From: Kangiella koreensis DSM 16069
Lineage (GTDB): Bacteria; Pseudomonadota; Gammaproteobacteria; Enterobacterales; Kangiellaceae
NCBI RefSeq assembly: GCF_000024085.1
Contig: NC_013166.1
Location: forward strand, 992,001-1,056,000
DNA length: 64,000 bases
Reading direction: 5' to 3'
A program made the position numbers and the translations under genes. Below the pieces are notes generated by a model. It was not told the DNA's origin, searched no databases, and saw only the letters and a program-made list of their open reading frames with translations. Shown here piece by piece: positions 34,373-42,957 of the stretch; the first letter of the stretch is position 1; every line of letters starts with the position of its first letter.

Positions 34373-35449
34373 ATGACTAAAAAAGTATTGGTATTACCGG
34401 GCGATGGTATTGGTCCGGAGATTGTGGGTCAGGCGACGCGTGTGTTGGATGCGTTGATTGCTGATCATGGTTTGGATATGGCTTATGAGTCTGCATTGGT
34501 GGGCGGTTCGTCTTTTGATGAACATGGTGTGCCTTTGACTGATGAGGTGCTTGAGAAGGCGCGTCAGGCGGATTCTGTGTTATTAGGCGCAGTTGGCGGT
34601 CCTAAGTGGGAACAGTTTGAAATTGCGGTTCGTCCTGAGAAGGCGTTATTAAAGCTGCGCTCTGAATTAGAGTTGTTCGGCAATTTGCGTCCGGCGATTT
34701 TGTATCCGCAACTGGCCAGTGCTTCGAGCTTGAAACCTGAATTGGTTTCTGGTCTGGATGTATTGATTGTTCGTGAATTAACAGGCGGCATTTATTTTGG
34801 TCAACCGCGTGGTATTCGCACTAAAGATAATGGCGAACGTGAAGGTTTCAATACTTACGTTTACAGCGAAAGCGAAATTGAACGCATTGCTCATGTCGCT
34901 TTCCGCGCGGCAATGCTACGCGACAAGCGTTTATGTTCAGTGGACAAAGCGAACGTACTTGAAGTAACTGAATTATGGCGTGAAGTCATGACTCGCATCG
35001 GTAAAGAATATCCTGAAGTTGAGTTGACACATATGTATGTGGATAACGCGGCCATGCAATTGGTACGCGCGCCTAAGCAGTTTGACGTGATGGTAACCGG
35101 CAATATGTTCGGTGATATTTTGTCAGATTGCGCAGCGATGCTGACTGGCTCAATTGGCATGTTGCCTTCAGCAAGCCTGGATGCTAATGGTAAAGGTATG
35201 TATGAGCCGATCCACGGTAGTGCGCCTGATATCGCTGGCCAGAATAAAGCGAATCCATTGGCCACTATTCTTTCGGTTTCAATGATGTTGCGTCATAGCT
35301 TTGGCGAAGAAGCCTTGGCCGATAAAATTGAAAATGCGGTTTCTACTGTCCTGGATCAAGGTTACCGCACTGGCGACATTTATACTGATGGCATGAAATT
35401 GGTATCGACCACAGAAATGGGCGATGCAGTATTAGCTGCTCTAAAATAA
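34373..35449 (+). CDS. leuB: 3-isopropylmalate dehydrogenase
   Basis: 358 aa NAD-dependent oxidative decarboxylase of the leucine pathway. [17 protein letters not shown] at the start, [13 protein letters not shown], the substrate-binding Lys/Tyr region and [18 protein letters not shown] are diagnostic. It is preceded by a GAGTAGAG stretch and followed closely by ccmA, with a short direct repeat (AAAATAAGGGT twice) between leuB stop and ccmA start, so leucine and cytochrome genes may be partly co-transcribed. Confidence 0.97.
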   Translation: MTKKVLVLPGDGIGPEIVGQATRVLDALIADHGLDMAYESALVGGSSFDEHGVPLTDEVLEKARQADSVLLGAVGGPKWEQFEIAVRPEKALLKLRSELELFGNLRPAILYPQLASASSLKPELVSGLDVLIVRELTGGIYFGQPRGIRTKDNGEREGFNTYVYSESEIERIAHVAFRAAMLRDKRLCSVDKANVLEVTELWREVMTRIGKEYPEVELTHMYVDNAAMQLVRAPKQFDVMVTGNMFGDILSDCAAMLTGSIGMLPSASLDANGKGMYEPIHGSAPDIAGQNKANPLATILSVSMMLRHSFGEEALADKIENAVSTVLDQGYRTGDIYTDGMKLVSTTEMGDAVLAALK

Positions 35450-35472
35450 GGGTCACTAAAATAAGGGTTACC

Positions 35473-36099
35473 ATGACAAACAAAGGCTTATTGGCCTCTG
35501 ATTTGACCATATCGCGTGCTGAGCACGTTTTGTTGGAAGGCGCTGAACTTGAGTTGGCGCCTTCGACTATTACCTATCTTTATGGTGAAAATGGTGCTGG
35601 CAAAACCAGTTTGATGCGTTGCTTATCGGGTCTATTGCAGGCTGATAGCGGCAAAATCAACTGGAATGGCCAGTCTATCACCAGCCTGGACTCCGAATAT
35701 TTTCAAGATCTGATCTTTCTCGCTCACGCCTTATCCATGAAGGCTGAGCTGACTATATTCGAAAACTTAAGCTTTTACGCGCGGCTGCGTGGCATCAAAG
35801 ACCCCAAGTCACTCATTGATGACGCAACTTCGCAGCTGGGCATCGCTCAATTGCAAAAACGTCGTTTTGCAGAACTGTCTGCTGGCCAGCAACATAAGGT
35901 AGCTTTGTGCCGGTTGGTGATTGAGCCAGCGAAAATCTGGATTCTGGACGAGCCTTTCGTCAATCTGGACAAGGCGACGCGTCATTGGTTAGCTGCTTTG
36001 ATTCAGGACTTTGCAAAACAGGGCGGGGTGGTGCTATTTACTTCGCATCACGAGATTGAAGAATTGGCGATTGATCAACGAATAGGGATTGAACACTGA
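35473..36099 (+). CDS. ccmA: Heme exporter ABC ATPase CcmA
   Basis: 208 aa ATP-binding subunit of the CcmABCD complex, which releases holo-CcmE during cytochrome c maturation. Walker A GENGAGKTSLM, signature LSAGQQHKVALCRL, Walker B IWILDEPFVNLD and the switch His in FTSHHEIEE are visible. It is the first of nine ccm genes in a row, and its stop overlaps the ccmB start. Confidence 0.95.
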   Translation: MTNKGLLASDLTISRAEHVLLEGAELELAPSTITYLYGENGAGKTSLMRCLSGLLQADSGKINWNGQSITSLDSEYFQDLIFLAHALSMKAELTIFENLSFYARLRGIKDPKSLIDDATSQLGIAQLQKRRFAELSAGQQHKVALCRLVIEPAKIWILDEPFVNLDKATRHWLAALIQDFAKQGGVVLFTSHHEIEELAIDQRIGIEH

Positions 36100-36770
36100 T
36101 GTTTGGCGCCTTGTTAAAAAAAGAACTAATGGTAGCCCGCCGTAACTGGATTGGCATTGTGATTCCGCTGTTTTTCTTTGTCATGGTAGTCAGCCTGTTT
36201 CCTTTTGGGGTGAGCCCTGAAGCGCCAACATTACAAAAGATTGCTCCGGGCATTATCTGGGTCGCTGCCTTGTTAGCAACCCTGTTATCGCTTGAGCAGT
36301 TTTATCGTAGCGATTATCAGGATGGCTCACTGGAGCAAACTCTGTTGATTGCTGGACCGACGCAGGTTGCCAGCGCCAAAATACTGGCCCATTGGTTGTT
36401 AACCGGTTTGCCTTTAGTGATTGTCTCGCCATTGCTTGGTATTTTGATGCAGATCAATCATGGCTTTGTCGATTCCAATCATACTTGGGTTCTGATGTTG
36501 AGCTTATTGCTGGGAACACCAACATTATGCTTGATCGGTGCGGTGGGCATGAGTTTAGCGCTAGCTGCTAATCGTAATGGCATGCTGGTTGCGGTTCTGG
36601 TGCTGCCTTTATACGTGCCGATTTTGATTTTTGGCACATCAACAGTTACAGCATCGCTGGAAAATTTCAGCTATAATGGCCAACTTGCGATTTTAGCTGC
36701 TTTATTATTGATTGCGCTGGTTATGAGTCCTTTTGCAGCAGGACGCGCATTGAAAATTTCGGTAAGTTAG
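36099..36770 (+). CDS. ccmB: Heme exporter permease CcmB
   Basis: 223 aa with six membrane helices. LLKKELMVARRNW at the start, LFPFGVSPEAPTLQKIAPGI and FYRSDYQDGSLEQTLLI are family hallmarks. It forms the membrane channel part with CcmC around the CcmA ATPase. It overlaps ccmA by one base. Confidence 0.95.
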   Translation: MFGALLKKELMVARRNWIGIVIPLFFFVMVVSLFPFGVSPEAPTLQKIAPGIIWVAALLATLLSLEQFYRSDYQDGSLEQTLLIAGPTQVASAKILAHWLLTGLPLVIVSPLLGILMQINHGFVDSNHTWVLMLSLLLGTPTLCLIGAVGMSLALAANRNGMLVAVLVLPLYVPILIFGTSTVTASLENFSYNGQLAILAALLLIALVMSPFAAGRALKISVS

Positions 36771-36829
36771 CTTCACCATAAGCGACTGCTAATTCAATTA
36801 AAGACTGACTGACAATAGGTTTACAATTA

Positions 36830-37585
36830 ATGGCTTCTCGTTGGCGTTGGTTTCATCAACTCGGCTCTCCTAAATGGTTCTTCGAAAAATCCGCTAAATG
36901 GCTTCCCTGGATTTGGGCTGGCACGCTGATTTTATTGGCAGTTGGTCTGTACTATTCGTTATGGGCTTCACCGATTGAGGCTCGCCAGGGGCAGGGCCAT
37001 ACTGTTCGTATTATGTATATTCATGTGCCAGCCGCAGCCTTGTCGATGATCGGTTATGTGGCTATGGCGATAGCATCCACTATAGGTTTAGTCTGGAAAA
37101 TGAAGATGGCTTTTGCCGCCTCGCGCGCGATTGCGCCAATTGGTGCGGCCATGACCTTTATTGCACTATTCACTGGTGCGGTCTGGGGCAAGCCTACCTG
37201 GGGCACCTGGTGGGAATGGGATGCGCGTCTGACCTCTGAATTATTATTGCTCTTCTTATACTTAGGCTTTATTGCCTTACATTCGTCCTTTGCTGAGCGT
37301 GCTAAAGCGGATAAAGCGGCCGCGGTATTAGCGATTGTCGGCGTCATTAACGTGCCAATTATTTATTTCTCAGTAAAGTGGTGGAACACACTGCATCAGG
37401 GCTATTCGGTGACTCAAAAGGGTGCTCTGGCTCCTGAGTTTCAAGTACCACTGTTTACTATGATTGGCGCTTTCTATTTGTTATTTATTGGCCTGGTGAT
37501 AATGCGTTTGCGAGTAGAAATTCTGATGCGTGAGCAAAAGTCGCGCTGGGTTGCCGATTGGACCGCTCAGAAAGAGCAGAAGTGA
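36830..37585 (+). CDS. ccmC: Heme-handling membrane protein CcmC
   Basis: 251 aa with six membrane helices and the tryptophan-rich motif WGKPTWGTWWEWDARLTSELL that binds heme on the periplasmic side. Two conserved histidines flank it (IHVPAA and WWNTLHQGYS). CcmC loads heme onto CcmE. It lies 59 bases after ccmB and 9 before ccmD. Confidence 0.96.
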   Translation: MASRWRWFHQLGSPKWFFEKSAKWLPWIWAGTLILLAVGLYYSLWASPIEARQGQGHTVRIMYIHVPAAALSMIGYVAMAIASTIGLVWKMKMAFAASRAIAPIGAAMTFIALFTGAVWGKPTWGTWWEWDARLTSELLLLFLYLGFIALHSSFAERAKADKAAAVLAIVGVINVPIIYFSVKWWNTLHQGYSVTQKGALAPEFQVPLFTMIGAFYLLFIGLVIMRLRVEILMREQKSRWVADWTAQKEQK

Positions 37586-37594
37586 GGTTTATAA

Positions 37595-37819
37595 ATGAAT
37601 AGTTTTCATGAGTTTATCTTTATGGGCAAGCATGGTGCCTATGTCTGGTCCAGTTATCTAATGACCTTTATCGTGTTATTAGGCGTCTTCTATTGGTTCC
37701 GATATTTATTGAAATCTCTGCGTAGCCAAGTAAAATCTGAGCTCAATTCCAGTGATTCGAATGCTGCTCGGCCCAAAGCGCGCAAATTGAAAGTCGAAAA
37801 AAACGAATCGCGAGATTAA
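37595..37819 (+). CDS. ccmD: Heme exporter small subunit CcmD
   Basis: 74 aa with one membrane helix (about 17-37) and a long basic C-terminal tail. FIFMGKHGAYVWSSY matches the CcmD signature. It helps release holo-CcmE from CcmABC. The tail is somewhat longer than in E. coli. Confidence 0.92.
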   Translation: MNSFHEFIFMGKHGAYVWSSYLMTFIVLLGVFYWFRYLLKSLRSQVKSELNSSDSNAARPKARKLKVEKNESRD

Positions 37820-37826
37820 GAGATTT

Positions 37827-38318
37827 ATGAAAGTACATCGTCGTAACAAACTCATCGCTATTATCTCTGGCCTGGTTTTATTGTCCGGTGCCGTTGCTCT
37901 GATCCTCTACGCCTTGACCGAAAATATTAATCATTTCTACGCTCCCACTGAAGTTAAAGAAGGTAATGCTCCTTTAAATAAAACCATTCGTGTTGGTGGT
38001 CTGGTGGTCCCGGGTTCCATTGAGCGCTCAGGTGAAAGACTCTATGTGGAGTTTAAAATCACCGACAATCAGAGCCAAATGGTGATTAGTTATGACAATA
38101 TCTTGCCGGATATGTTTAAAGAAGGTCAGGGTGTAATTGCTGAAGGTCAATTGGTCGAAAAGAATAAACTGGTCGCAAGTAAAGTGTTGGCTAAACATGA
38201 CGAGACTTATATGCCACCAGAAGTAGAAGCGTCGCTACAAAAATATGGCCATCCGATGCAACCAAGAGATGACACTGACTCAGGCAGCTCGTCAGACAAG
38301 CCCTCTGATAAATACTAG
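37827..38318 (+). CDS. ccmE: Periplasmic heme chaperone CcmE
   Basis: 163 aa. An N-terminal membrane anchor (about 9-28) is followed by the OB-fold domain. The heme-binding histidine is in VLAKHDETYMPPEV, with the conserved tyrosine four residues later; the heme is bound covalently there before transfer to CcmF. The tail is Asp/Ser-rich and flexible. It starts 7 bases after ccmD. Confidence 0.96.
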   Translation: MKVHRRNKLIAIISGLVLLSGAVALILYALTENINHFYAPTEVKEGNAPLNKTIRVGGLVVPGSIERSGERLYVEFKITDNQSQMVISYDNILPDMFKEGQGVIAEGQLVEKNKLVASKVLAKHDETYMPPEVEASLQKYGHPMQPRDDTDSGSSSDKPSDKY

Positions 38319-38329
38319 CAGGTTTAACC

Positions 38330-40318
38330 TTGATTCCAGAACTCGGTAACTTCTTTCTTATACTGGCGTTTATTAACGCCATTTTGTTAGGTACTTTGCC
38401 ATTTTATGGTGCGCACACTAACCATAAGGGTTTGATTCAATTTGCGCATCGTGCATCGACCAGTATTTTCTTGCTAATACTGGTCAGTTTTGTCTGCCTG
38501 ACTATTGCCTTTATTCAGAATGATTTTTCGGTAGCTTATGTCGCTAATCATTCCAATACCCAGCTCCCCATTTATTACCGAATTTCTGCGGTATGGGGGT
38601 CGCATGAAGGCTCCTTGTTACTGTGGGTGTTGATTTTAACAGGTTGGATATTTGCGGTTTCAAAGTTCAGTAAATCCTTGCCTGACGAGATGACGGCGCG
38701 GGTACTTGGAGTTATGGGACTGATTGCAGTTGGTTTTGTCTCCTTTACTTTATTCACTTCTAATCCTTTTGAGCGAGCTTTACCTTTCATTCCGATTGAC
38801 GGTGCTGACCTCAATCCGCTATTGCAAGATTTTGGTCTGATAGTACACCCACCTATGCTGTATATGGGGTATGTGGGCTTTTCTGTCGTATTCGCTTTCG
38901 CTATCGCTGGATTGTTGCATGGTGAGCTTGATCATCATTGGGCCAAATGGTCACGCCCATGGACGGTGGTAGCCTGGATCTTTATGACGATAGGAATCGC
39001 GCTAGGCAGCTGGTGGGCTTATTATGAGCTTGGCTGGGGCGGCTGGTGGTTCTGGGATCCGGTTGAAAATGCTTCTTTCCTGCCTTGGTTAGCGGGTACT
39101 GCTTTGATCCATTCTTTGGCGGCTACTGAAAAACGTGGCGTATTCAAGTCCTGGACTGTGTTGCTGGCGATTTTAACTTTTTCCTTAAGTTTACTTGGAA
39201 CCTTCCTGGTTCGTTCCGGTGTTTTAACGTCGGTTCATGCCTTTGCAAACGATCCAGTTCGCGGTAAATTTATTCTAGTATTCCTGGCGATTGTGGTTGG
39301 TGCTTCTTTACTGCTGTACGCCATTCAGTCGAGCAAAATTCGTTCGAAATCAAATTTCACCTTAGTGTCCAGAGAAGTTGCACTGTTGTTTAATAATGCA
39401 CTGTTAGCAGTGTCAACTTTTGTCGTTTTATTAGGTACTTTGCATCCGCTGATGATTGAAGCTTTTACTGACGGCAAGTCGTCAGTTGGCCCTCCCTATT
39501 TTAATTTAATGTTTTCAGTCTTCTTTATCCCTATTTTGCTATTGATGCCATTTGGCCAGCAAATCAAATGGAAAAAAGATGATCTGCCTGCATTGTTGAA
39601 AAAATATATTTGGTGGTTCTCAAGCTGCATTATTCTGGCATTTATTTTAACCTTTGGTCTGAATGGATTCACTTTTGATGAACTAGAACCAATGGCTGTG
39701 ATTGGAACTATTTTAGGACTGTGGGTGATTGCCGGTACGGTAAAGTATATTCAGCTGCAATCCGAAAAGGGGCAGACACGCTGGGCGGGCATGCGAAAAA
39801 TTAGCCGTAGTTATTGGGGTATGATTTTCGCCCATATCGGTGTGGCAGTAACAACCTTGGGCGTGGTGCTAACGTCTTACTACAGTATTGAGAAAGATAT
39901 CCGTATCGAGATTACTGAGACTGTCGAAGTGGAAGGTTTATCGGTTCAATTTAAAGACTTTAAGAATATCCAAGGACCCAATTACATTTCATCAAAAGCT
40001 ATTTTTGAAGTGTCGAAATCAGGTGATTTTATCGCTGAGTTGAAGCCAGAGAAACGTCGTTATAATGCATCACAAATGGTTATGACTGAAGCAGCGATTG
40101 ATCCAGGCTTGTTTAGAGACGTTTATATTGCCATGGGTGAACCGTTGGATAATGGTGCCTGGGCGATTCGAGTGTATTACAAACCATTTGTGCGTTGGAT
40201 TTGGCTGGGTGCTATCTTTATGGCCTTGGGTGGTATTTTAGCGATGACCGATAAGCGCTATCGGGAAAAGAAATTTAGGAAAAAGGTTTCTAAAGAGGCT
40301 GTTTCCAATGGGCAATAA
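38330..40318 (+). CDS. ccmF: Cytochrome c heme lyase subunit CcmF
   Basis: 662 aa with about fifteen membrane helices. The WWD domain (ELGWGGWWFWDPVENASFLP) and flanking histidines (VHPPMLYMGY, HSLAATEKRG) handle heme during ligation to apocytochrome c. The start is TTG; MIPELGNFFLILA is the usual CcmF N-terminus, which supports this unusual codon. The last 11 bases overlap ccmG. Confidence 0.96.
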   Translation: MIPELGNFFLILAFINAILLGTLPFYGAHTNHKGLIQFAHRASTSIFLLILVSFVCLTIAFIQNDFSVAYVANHSNTQLPIYYRISAVWGSHEGSLLLWVLILTGWIFAVSKFSKSLPDEMTARVLGVMGLIAVGFVSFTLFTSNPFERALPFIPIDGADLNPLLQDFGLIVHPPMLYMGYVGFSVVFAFAIAGLLHGELDHHWAKWSRPWTVVAWIFMTIGIALGSWWAYYELGWGGWWFWDPVENASFLPWLAGTALIHSLAATEKRGVFKSWTVLLAILTFSLSLLGTFLVRSGVLTSVHAFANDPVRGKFILVFLAIVVGASLLLYAIQSSKIRSKSNFTLVSREVALLFNNALLAVSTFVVLLGTLHPLMIEAFTDGKSSVGPPYFNLMFSVFFIPILLLMPFGQQIKWKKDDLPALLKKYIWWFSSCIILAFILTFGLNGFTFDELEPMAVIGTILGLWVIAGTVKYIQLQSEKGQTRWAGMRKISRSYWGMIFAHIGVAVTTLGVVLTSYYSIEKDIRIEITETVEVEGLSVQFKDFKNIQGPNYISSKAIFEVSKSGDFIAELKPEKRRYNASQMVMTEAAIDPGLFRDVYIAMGEPLDNGAWAIRVYYKPFVRWIWLGAIFMALGGILAMTDKRYREKKFRKKVSKEAVSNGQ

Positions 40319-40874
40319 GAAAATCCTTATTACATCAATACCAATTATTATTTTCACAGCATTGGTTATTGTCTTCTGGTTTTCTTTGGGTTCCGACCCT
40401 ACTGAATTACCATCGCAACGTATCGGTAAACAGGTTCCAGAGTTTCGCTTGAGTAATCTGCATAACCCTGAGGAAGCTTTTACCAATAAAGATTTGCCTA
40501 ATAAGCCGTTTCTACTGAATGTCTGGGCAACCTGGTGTGTCTCATGCCATGTTGAACATCCATATTTAGTTAAGTTCGCAAATCAGTATCCGATTCCCAT
40601 CATCGGCTTAAACTATAAAGATGTGCGGGTTGATGCATTGCAGTACTTGCAAAAAGGCGGTGATCCGTACCTGTTTTCGATTGCCGATGAAGACGGCACT
40701 ATGGGTATAGACCTGGGGGTCTATGGTGCTCCGGAAACCTTTATTGTGGATGGTGATGGTGTCATTCATCATCGTTATGTGGGTGTGATAGACGAGCGCG
40801 TGTGGAACACAGTTATTTTGCCAAAAATGAAAGAGCTTGATCCATCATTAGCCAAGGTGGAGGTAACTCAATGA
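40308..40874 (+). CDS. ccmG: Thiol:disulfide interchange protein CcmG/DsbE
   Basis: 188 aa membrane-anchored thioredoxin-fold protein. One N-terminal helix (about 5-26) is followed by the redox motif WCVSC within NVWATWCVSCHVEHPYL, and by the cis-proline region YGAPETFIVD. It keeps apocytochrome c cysteines reduced for heme attachment. It overlaps ccmF by 11 bases and ccmH by four. Confidence 0.95.
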   Translation: MGNKKILITSIPIIIFTALVIVFWFSLGSDPTELPSQRIGKQVPEFRLSNLHNPEEAFTNKDLPNKPFLLNVWATWCVSCHVEHPYLVKFANQYPIPIIGLNYKDVRVDALQYLQKGGDPYLFSIADEDGTMGIDLGVYGAPETFIVDGDGVIHHRYVGVIDERVWNTVILPKMKELDPSLAKVEVTQ

Positions 40875-41317
40875 AGAAAATTGCATTACTCATTAGTATT
40901 TTGTTGTTTGCCCAGCTGGCTGAGGCGGTTATTGAAACTTATGATTTCGAAAATGAAGAACAAGAGCAGATGTATTATGACATTATTAATGAGCTTCGCT
41001 GCCCTAAATGTCAGAACCAGACCATTGCCGACTCTGATGCTCCTTTATCTCGAGATTTGCGCTTCATCGTTCAGCAAAAAATTAAAGCGGGTGAGACTAA
41101 GCCTCAAATATTAACCTACATGCAAGAGCGTTACGGTGATTTTGTTTTATATGACCCACCTGTTCAGCCTGCTAACTACATTCTCTGGTTTGCGCCGCTG
41201 GCGATATTCCTGATAATTCTGGTCGTTGTCATCAGCAGAGTAGGTCGTCGCAAAGTAAATCCCACAACAGGTAATGTTCAATCAAACGACACTCACTCAA
41301 ACGAGAAGGGCGAATAA
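40871..41317 (+). CDS. ccmH: Cytochrome c biogenesis protein CcmH
   Basis: 148 aa. A signal peptide (to about LAEA) is followed by the LRCPKCQNQTIADSDAPL motif, whose CxxC reduces apocytochrome c, and by a C-terminal membrane helix (about 103-123). In E. coli this is the N-terminal part of a fused CcmH; here it is separate from ccmI. It overlaps ccmG by an ATGA. Confidence 0.95.
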   Translation: MKKIALLISILLFAQLAEAVIETYDFENEEQEQMYYDIINELRCPKCQNQTIADSDAPLSRDLRFIVQQKIKAGETKPQILTYMQERYGDFVLYDPPVQPANYILWFAPLAIFLIILVVVISRVGRRKVNPTTGNVQSNDTHSNEKGE

Positions 41318-41320
41318 TTC

Positions 41321-42346
41321 ATGGTGGCTTGGATCACATTAACACTGATTGTTCTAGTTTGGGCTGCCTGGCTATTCGGTGGTGTCTTTAAAGGCTCAAA
41401 CAGAAAGCTACTTTATGTCAGCATGTTATTAGTAAGCGGTGTACTGAGCTTGTTTATCTATTTCAAGATGGGTGCTCATGCTGAGCTAGAAGAGCTTTCA
41501 GAGAAGCACCAGTCATTCGCTGAACTTAACCTTGTACAGTTGGCGAATAAGGCACAAGAGAAAGAGATTACGGCTCTAGAATTTTTAACTGAACTACGTT
41601 TGCGTAGTGAGCTTGAACCTGACAATAAAGAAAAGTGGCTGCAACTTGGGCAGATTTTCTTACGGTTTGGGGAATATGATGAAGCCGATCAGGCATTTGT
41701 ACGGGCTATTGATCTCGAGCCTACGGATGCCAGCCGTTTGCAGGTTGCGCAGTATTTTCTTGAGTCAAGTGATCAGGCATCCTACCAAAGAGCAGATCGC
41801 CATATTGGCTTGGTATTAATGGAGCAGCCCAACCATGAGGGCGCTTTACTGATGCAAGGGGTTAATCAGTTTAAACAGCAGAATTACCAAGCCGCTATCG
41901 ATTATTGGCAGCGTCTTTTGGAGATGCGCGAGACAGGTAGTCAGTCTGCTCAGTTGATGGAGCAACAGATCGCTCGCGCTGAGCATCAGCTTAAACTACA
42001 ACAAACTAATAACATTCGTGTATTTGTCGACAACTTATCAGACTTACCTTTAGAACAGTTTAGTAAAGCCTTTGTTATTGTTCGTTCCTATACAGGCGGT
42101 CCACCGGTTGCAGTGCGCTCAGTAGCGTTGGCACAACTTGAAGAGGGTGTATTACTTACGCCAAGTGATGTGATGCTACCGGACGTTGATTTATGGCAGG
42201 CTCAGGACGTGTTAATTGAAATCCGTTTATCTGTTGAAGGCATAGCACAACCTGGTTCCGGTGATGTTTATGGTAGGACAGAGGTTCTGGCTAATCTTAC
42301 TCCTGGTGACCAATTTCACATTGAGCTCAATCAAACTGTGAATTAA
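41321..42346 (+). CDS. ccmI: Cytochrome c biogenesis protein CcmI (TPR domain)
   Basis: 341 aa. Two N-terminal membrane helices (about 3-20 and 28-48) are followed by TPR repeats (about 110-230: KWLQLGQIFLRFGEYDEADQAF and similar) that hold apocytochrome c, and a C-terminal beta-rich domain. It is the last gene of the ccm operon, three bases after ccmH. The Sec-exported RiPP precursor gene follows after a 152-base gap with no clear terminator. Confidence 0.9.
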   Translation: MVAWITLTLIVLVWAAWLFGGVFKGSNRKLLYVSMLLVSGVLSLFIYFKMGAHAELEELSEKHQSFAELNLVQLANKAQEKEITALEFLTELRLRSELEPDNKEKWLQLGQIFLRFGEYDEADQAFVRAIDLEPTDASRLQVAQYFLESSDQASYQRADRHIGLVLMEQPNHEGALLMQGVNQFKQQNYQAAIDYWQRLLEMRETGSQSAQLMEQQIARAEHQLKLQQTNNIRVFVDNLSDLPLEQFSKAFVIVRSYTGGPPVAVRSVALAQLEEGVLLTPSDVMLPDVDLWQAQDVLIEIRLSVEGIAQPGSGDVYGRTEVLANLTPGDQFHIELNQTVN

Positions 42347-42498
42347 GTTCGATCCTTTCTCGTTTTGACGTGACTTTCACAGGGAATAGTGGAAATTTGT
42401 TGTTAAGCTATGTAACAAATAGCGAATAGGTTACTCTAATGACCGAATGTTCGATATTAAGAACAATTTTTTAAACAACAAGTTAGGAGTTATGTCAT

Positions 42499-42879
42499 AT
42501 GTTAAACAAAGATAAAACCAAGTTAGCCCTAGTCGTTTCTGCTTCTTTAGCCGCTTCTGCAGCTGTAGGTACAGCCAGCGCTGGCGAAAACCCTTTCACT
42601 CTAAATGACCTACAATCAGGTTATAACCTTTCAATGTTTGATAACCATGGTAAAGATGGTGAAGGCAAATGTGGCGAAGGCAAGTGTGGAGAAGAAAAAG
42701 CCGAAAAAGCCGAAGAAGGCAAATGCGGTGAAGGCAAGTGCGGCGAAGGCAAATGTGGTGAAGATAAAGCCGAAAAAGCCGAAGAAGGTAAATGTGGTGA
42801 AGGTAAGTGCGGCGAAGGTAAGTGCGGTGAAGAAAAAGCCGAGAAAACCGAAGAAGGCAAATGTGGTGGCGCTAGCTAA
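42499..42879 (+). CDS. hvfA: HvfA/bufferin-type RiPP precursor with nine EGKCG motifs
   Basis: 126 aa. A Sec signal peptide (1-28, ending TASA) is followed by a linker (29-54) and a low-complexity core (55-126) with nine exact EGKCG motifs in blocks of 2, 3, 3 and 1 (Cys 58, 63, 76, 81, 86, 99, 104, 109, 122), spaced by E(E/D)KAEK(A/T)E. No other Cys occurs. In known HvfA/bufferin systems, a DUF692 iron oxidase converts EGKCG cysteines to oxazolone/thioamide or thiooxazole groups that bind copper or other metals in the periplasm. The next two genes encode that enzyme and its partner. AGGAG lies 9 bases before the ATG. Modification here is inferred, not shown. Confidence 0.92.
   Translation: MLNKDKTKLALVVSASLAASAAVGTASAGENPFTLNDLQSGYNLSMFDNHGKDGEGKCGEGKCGEEKAEKAEEGKCGEGKCGEGKCGEDKAEKAEEGKCGEGKCGEGKCGEEKAEKTEEGKCGGAS
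42661..42867 (+). repeat. In-frame tandem repeat encoding the EGKCG core
   Basis: A 69-base unit (23 codons: three EGKCG plus E-x-KAEK-x-E) occurs twice complete, after a 54-base version with two motifs, and ends in a single motif. Synonymous differences between units (GGC/GGT, TGT/TGC) show that the copies are old enough to have drifted while the protein motif stayed identical. Confidence 0.9.
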
Positions 42880-42898
42880 TTCCTTGTGCCAACCCAAT

Positions 42899-42930
42899 GA
42901 AAGTGGCGCTTAGTCGCCACTTTCTATTTC
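42899..42930 (+). terminator. Hairpin/partial terminator between precursor and enzyme genes
   Basis: A perfect 10-bp stem, GAAAGTGGCG (42899-42908) and CGCCACTTTC (42915-42924), loop CTTAGT, is followed by a moderately T-rich TATTTC. It would end most transcripts after hvfA and let a minority read into the enzyme genes, or protect the 3' end of the precursor mRNA. Confidence 0.75.
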
Positions 42931-42957
42931 TATTCATTATTTTCTTTGGGAGCGAAT

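Noticed and set aside
42347..42498. ECF-sigma-type promoter (GTAAC...CGAA) upstream of hvfA
   Set aside because: GTAAC and CGAA are present, but the spacing (5 or 27 bases) does not fit the known 16-base layout; no sigma-70 promoter is clear either.
42661..42867. Regular repeats as a possible CRISPR array
   Set aside because: Units are coding, contiguous and have no unique spacers; the protein motif is conserved while synonymous sites vary.
42605..42913. Long open frames on both strands across the hvfA repeat
   Set aside because: They arise because the repetitive sequence is free of stops in several frames; only the frame with signal peptide and Shine-Dalgarno sequence makes sense.
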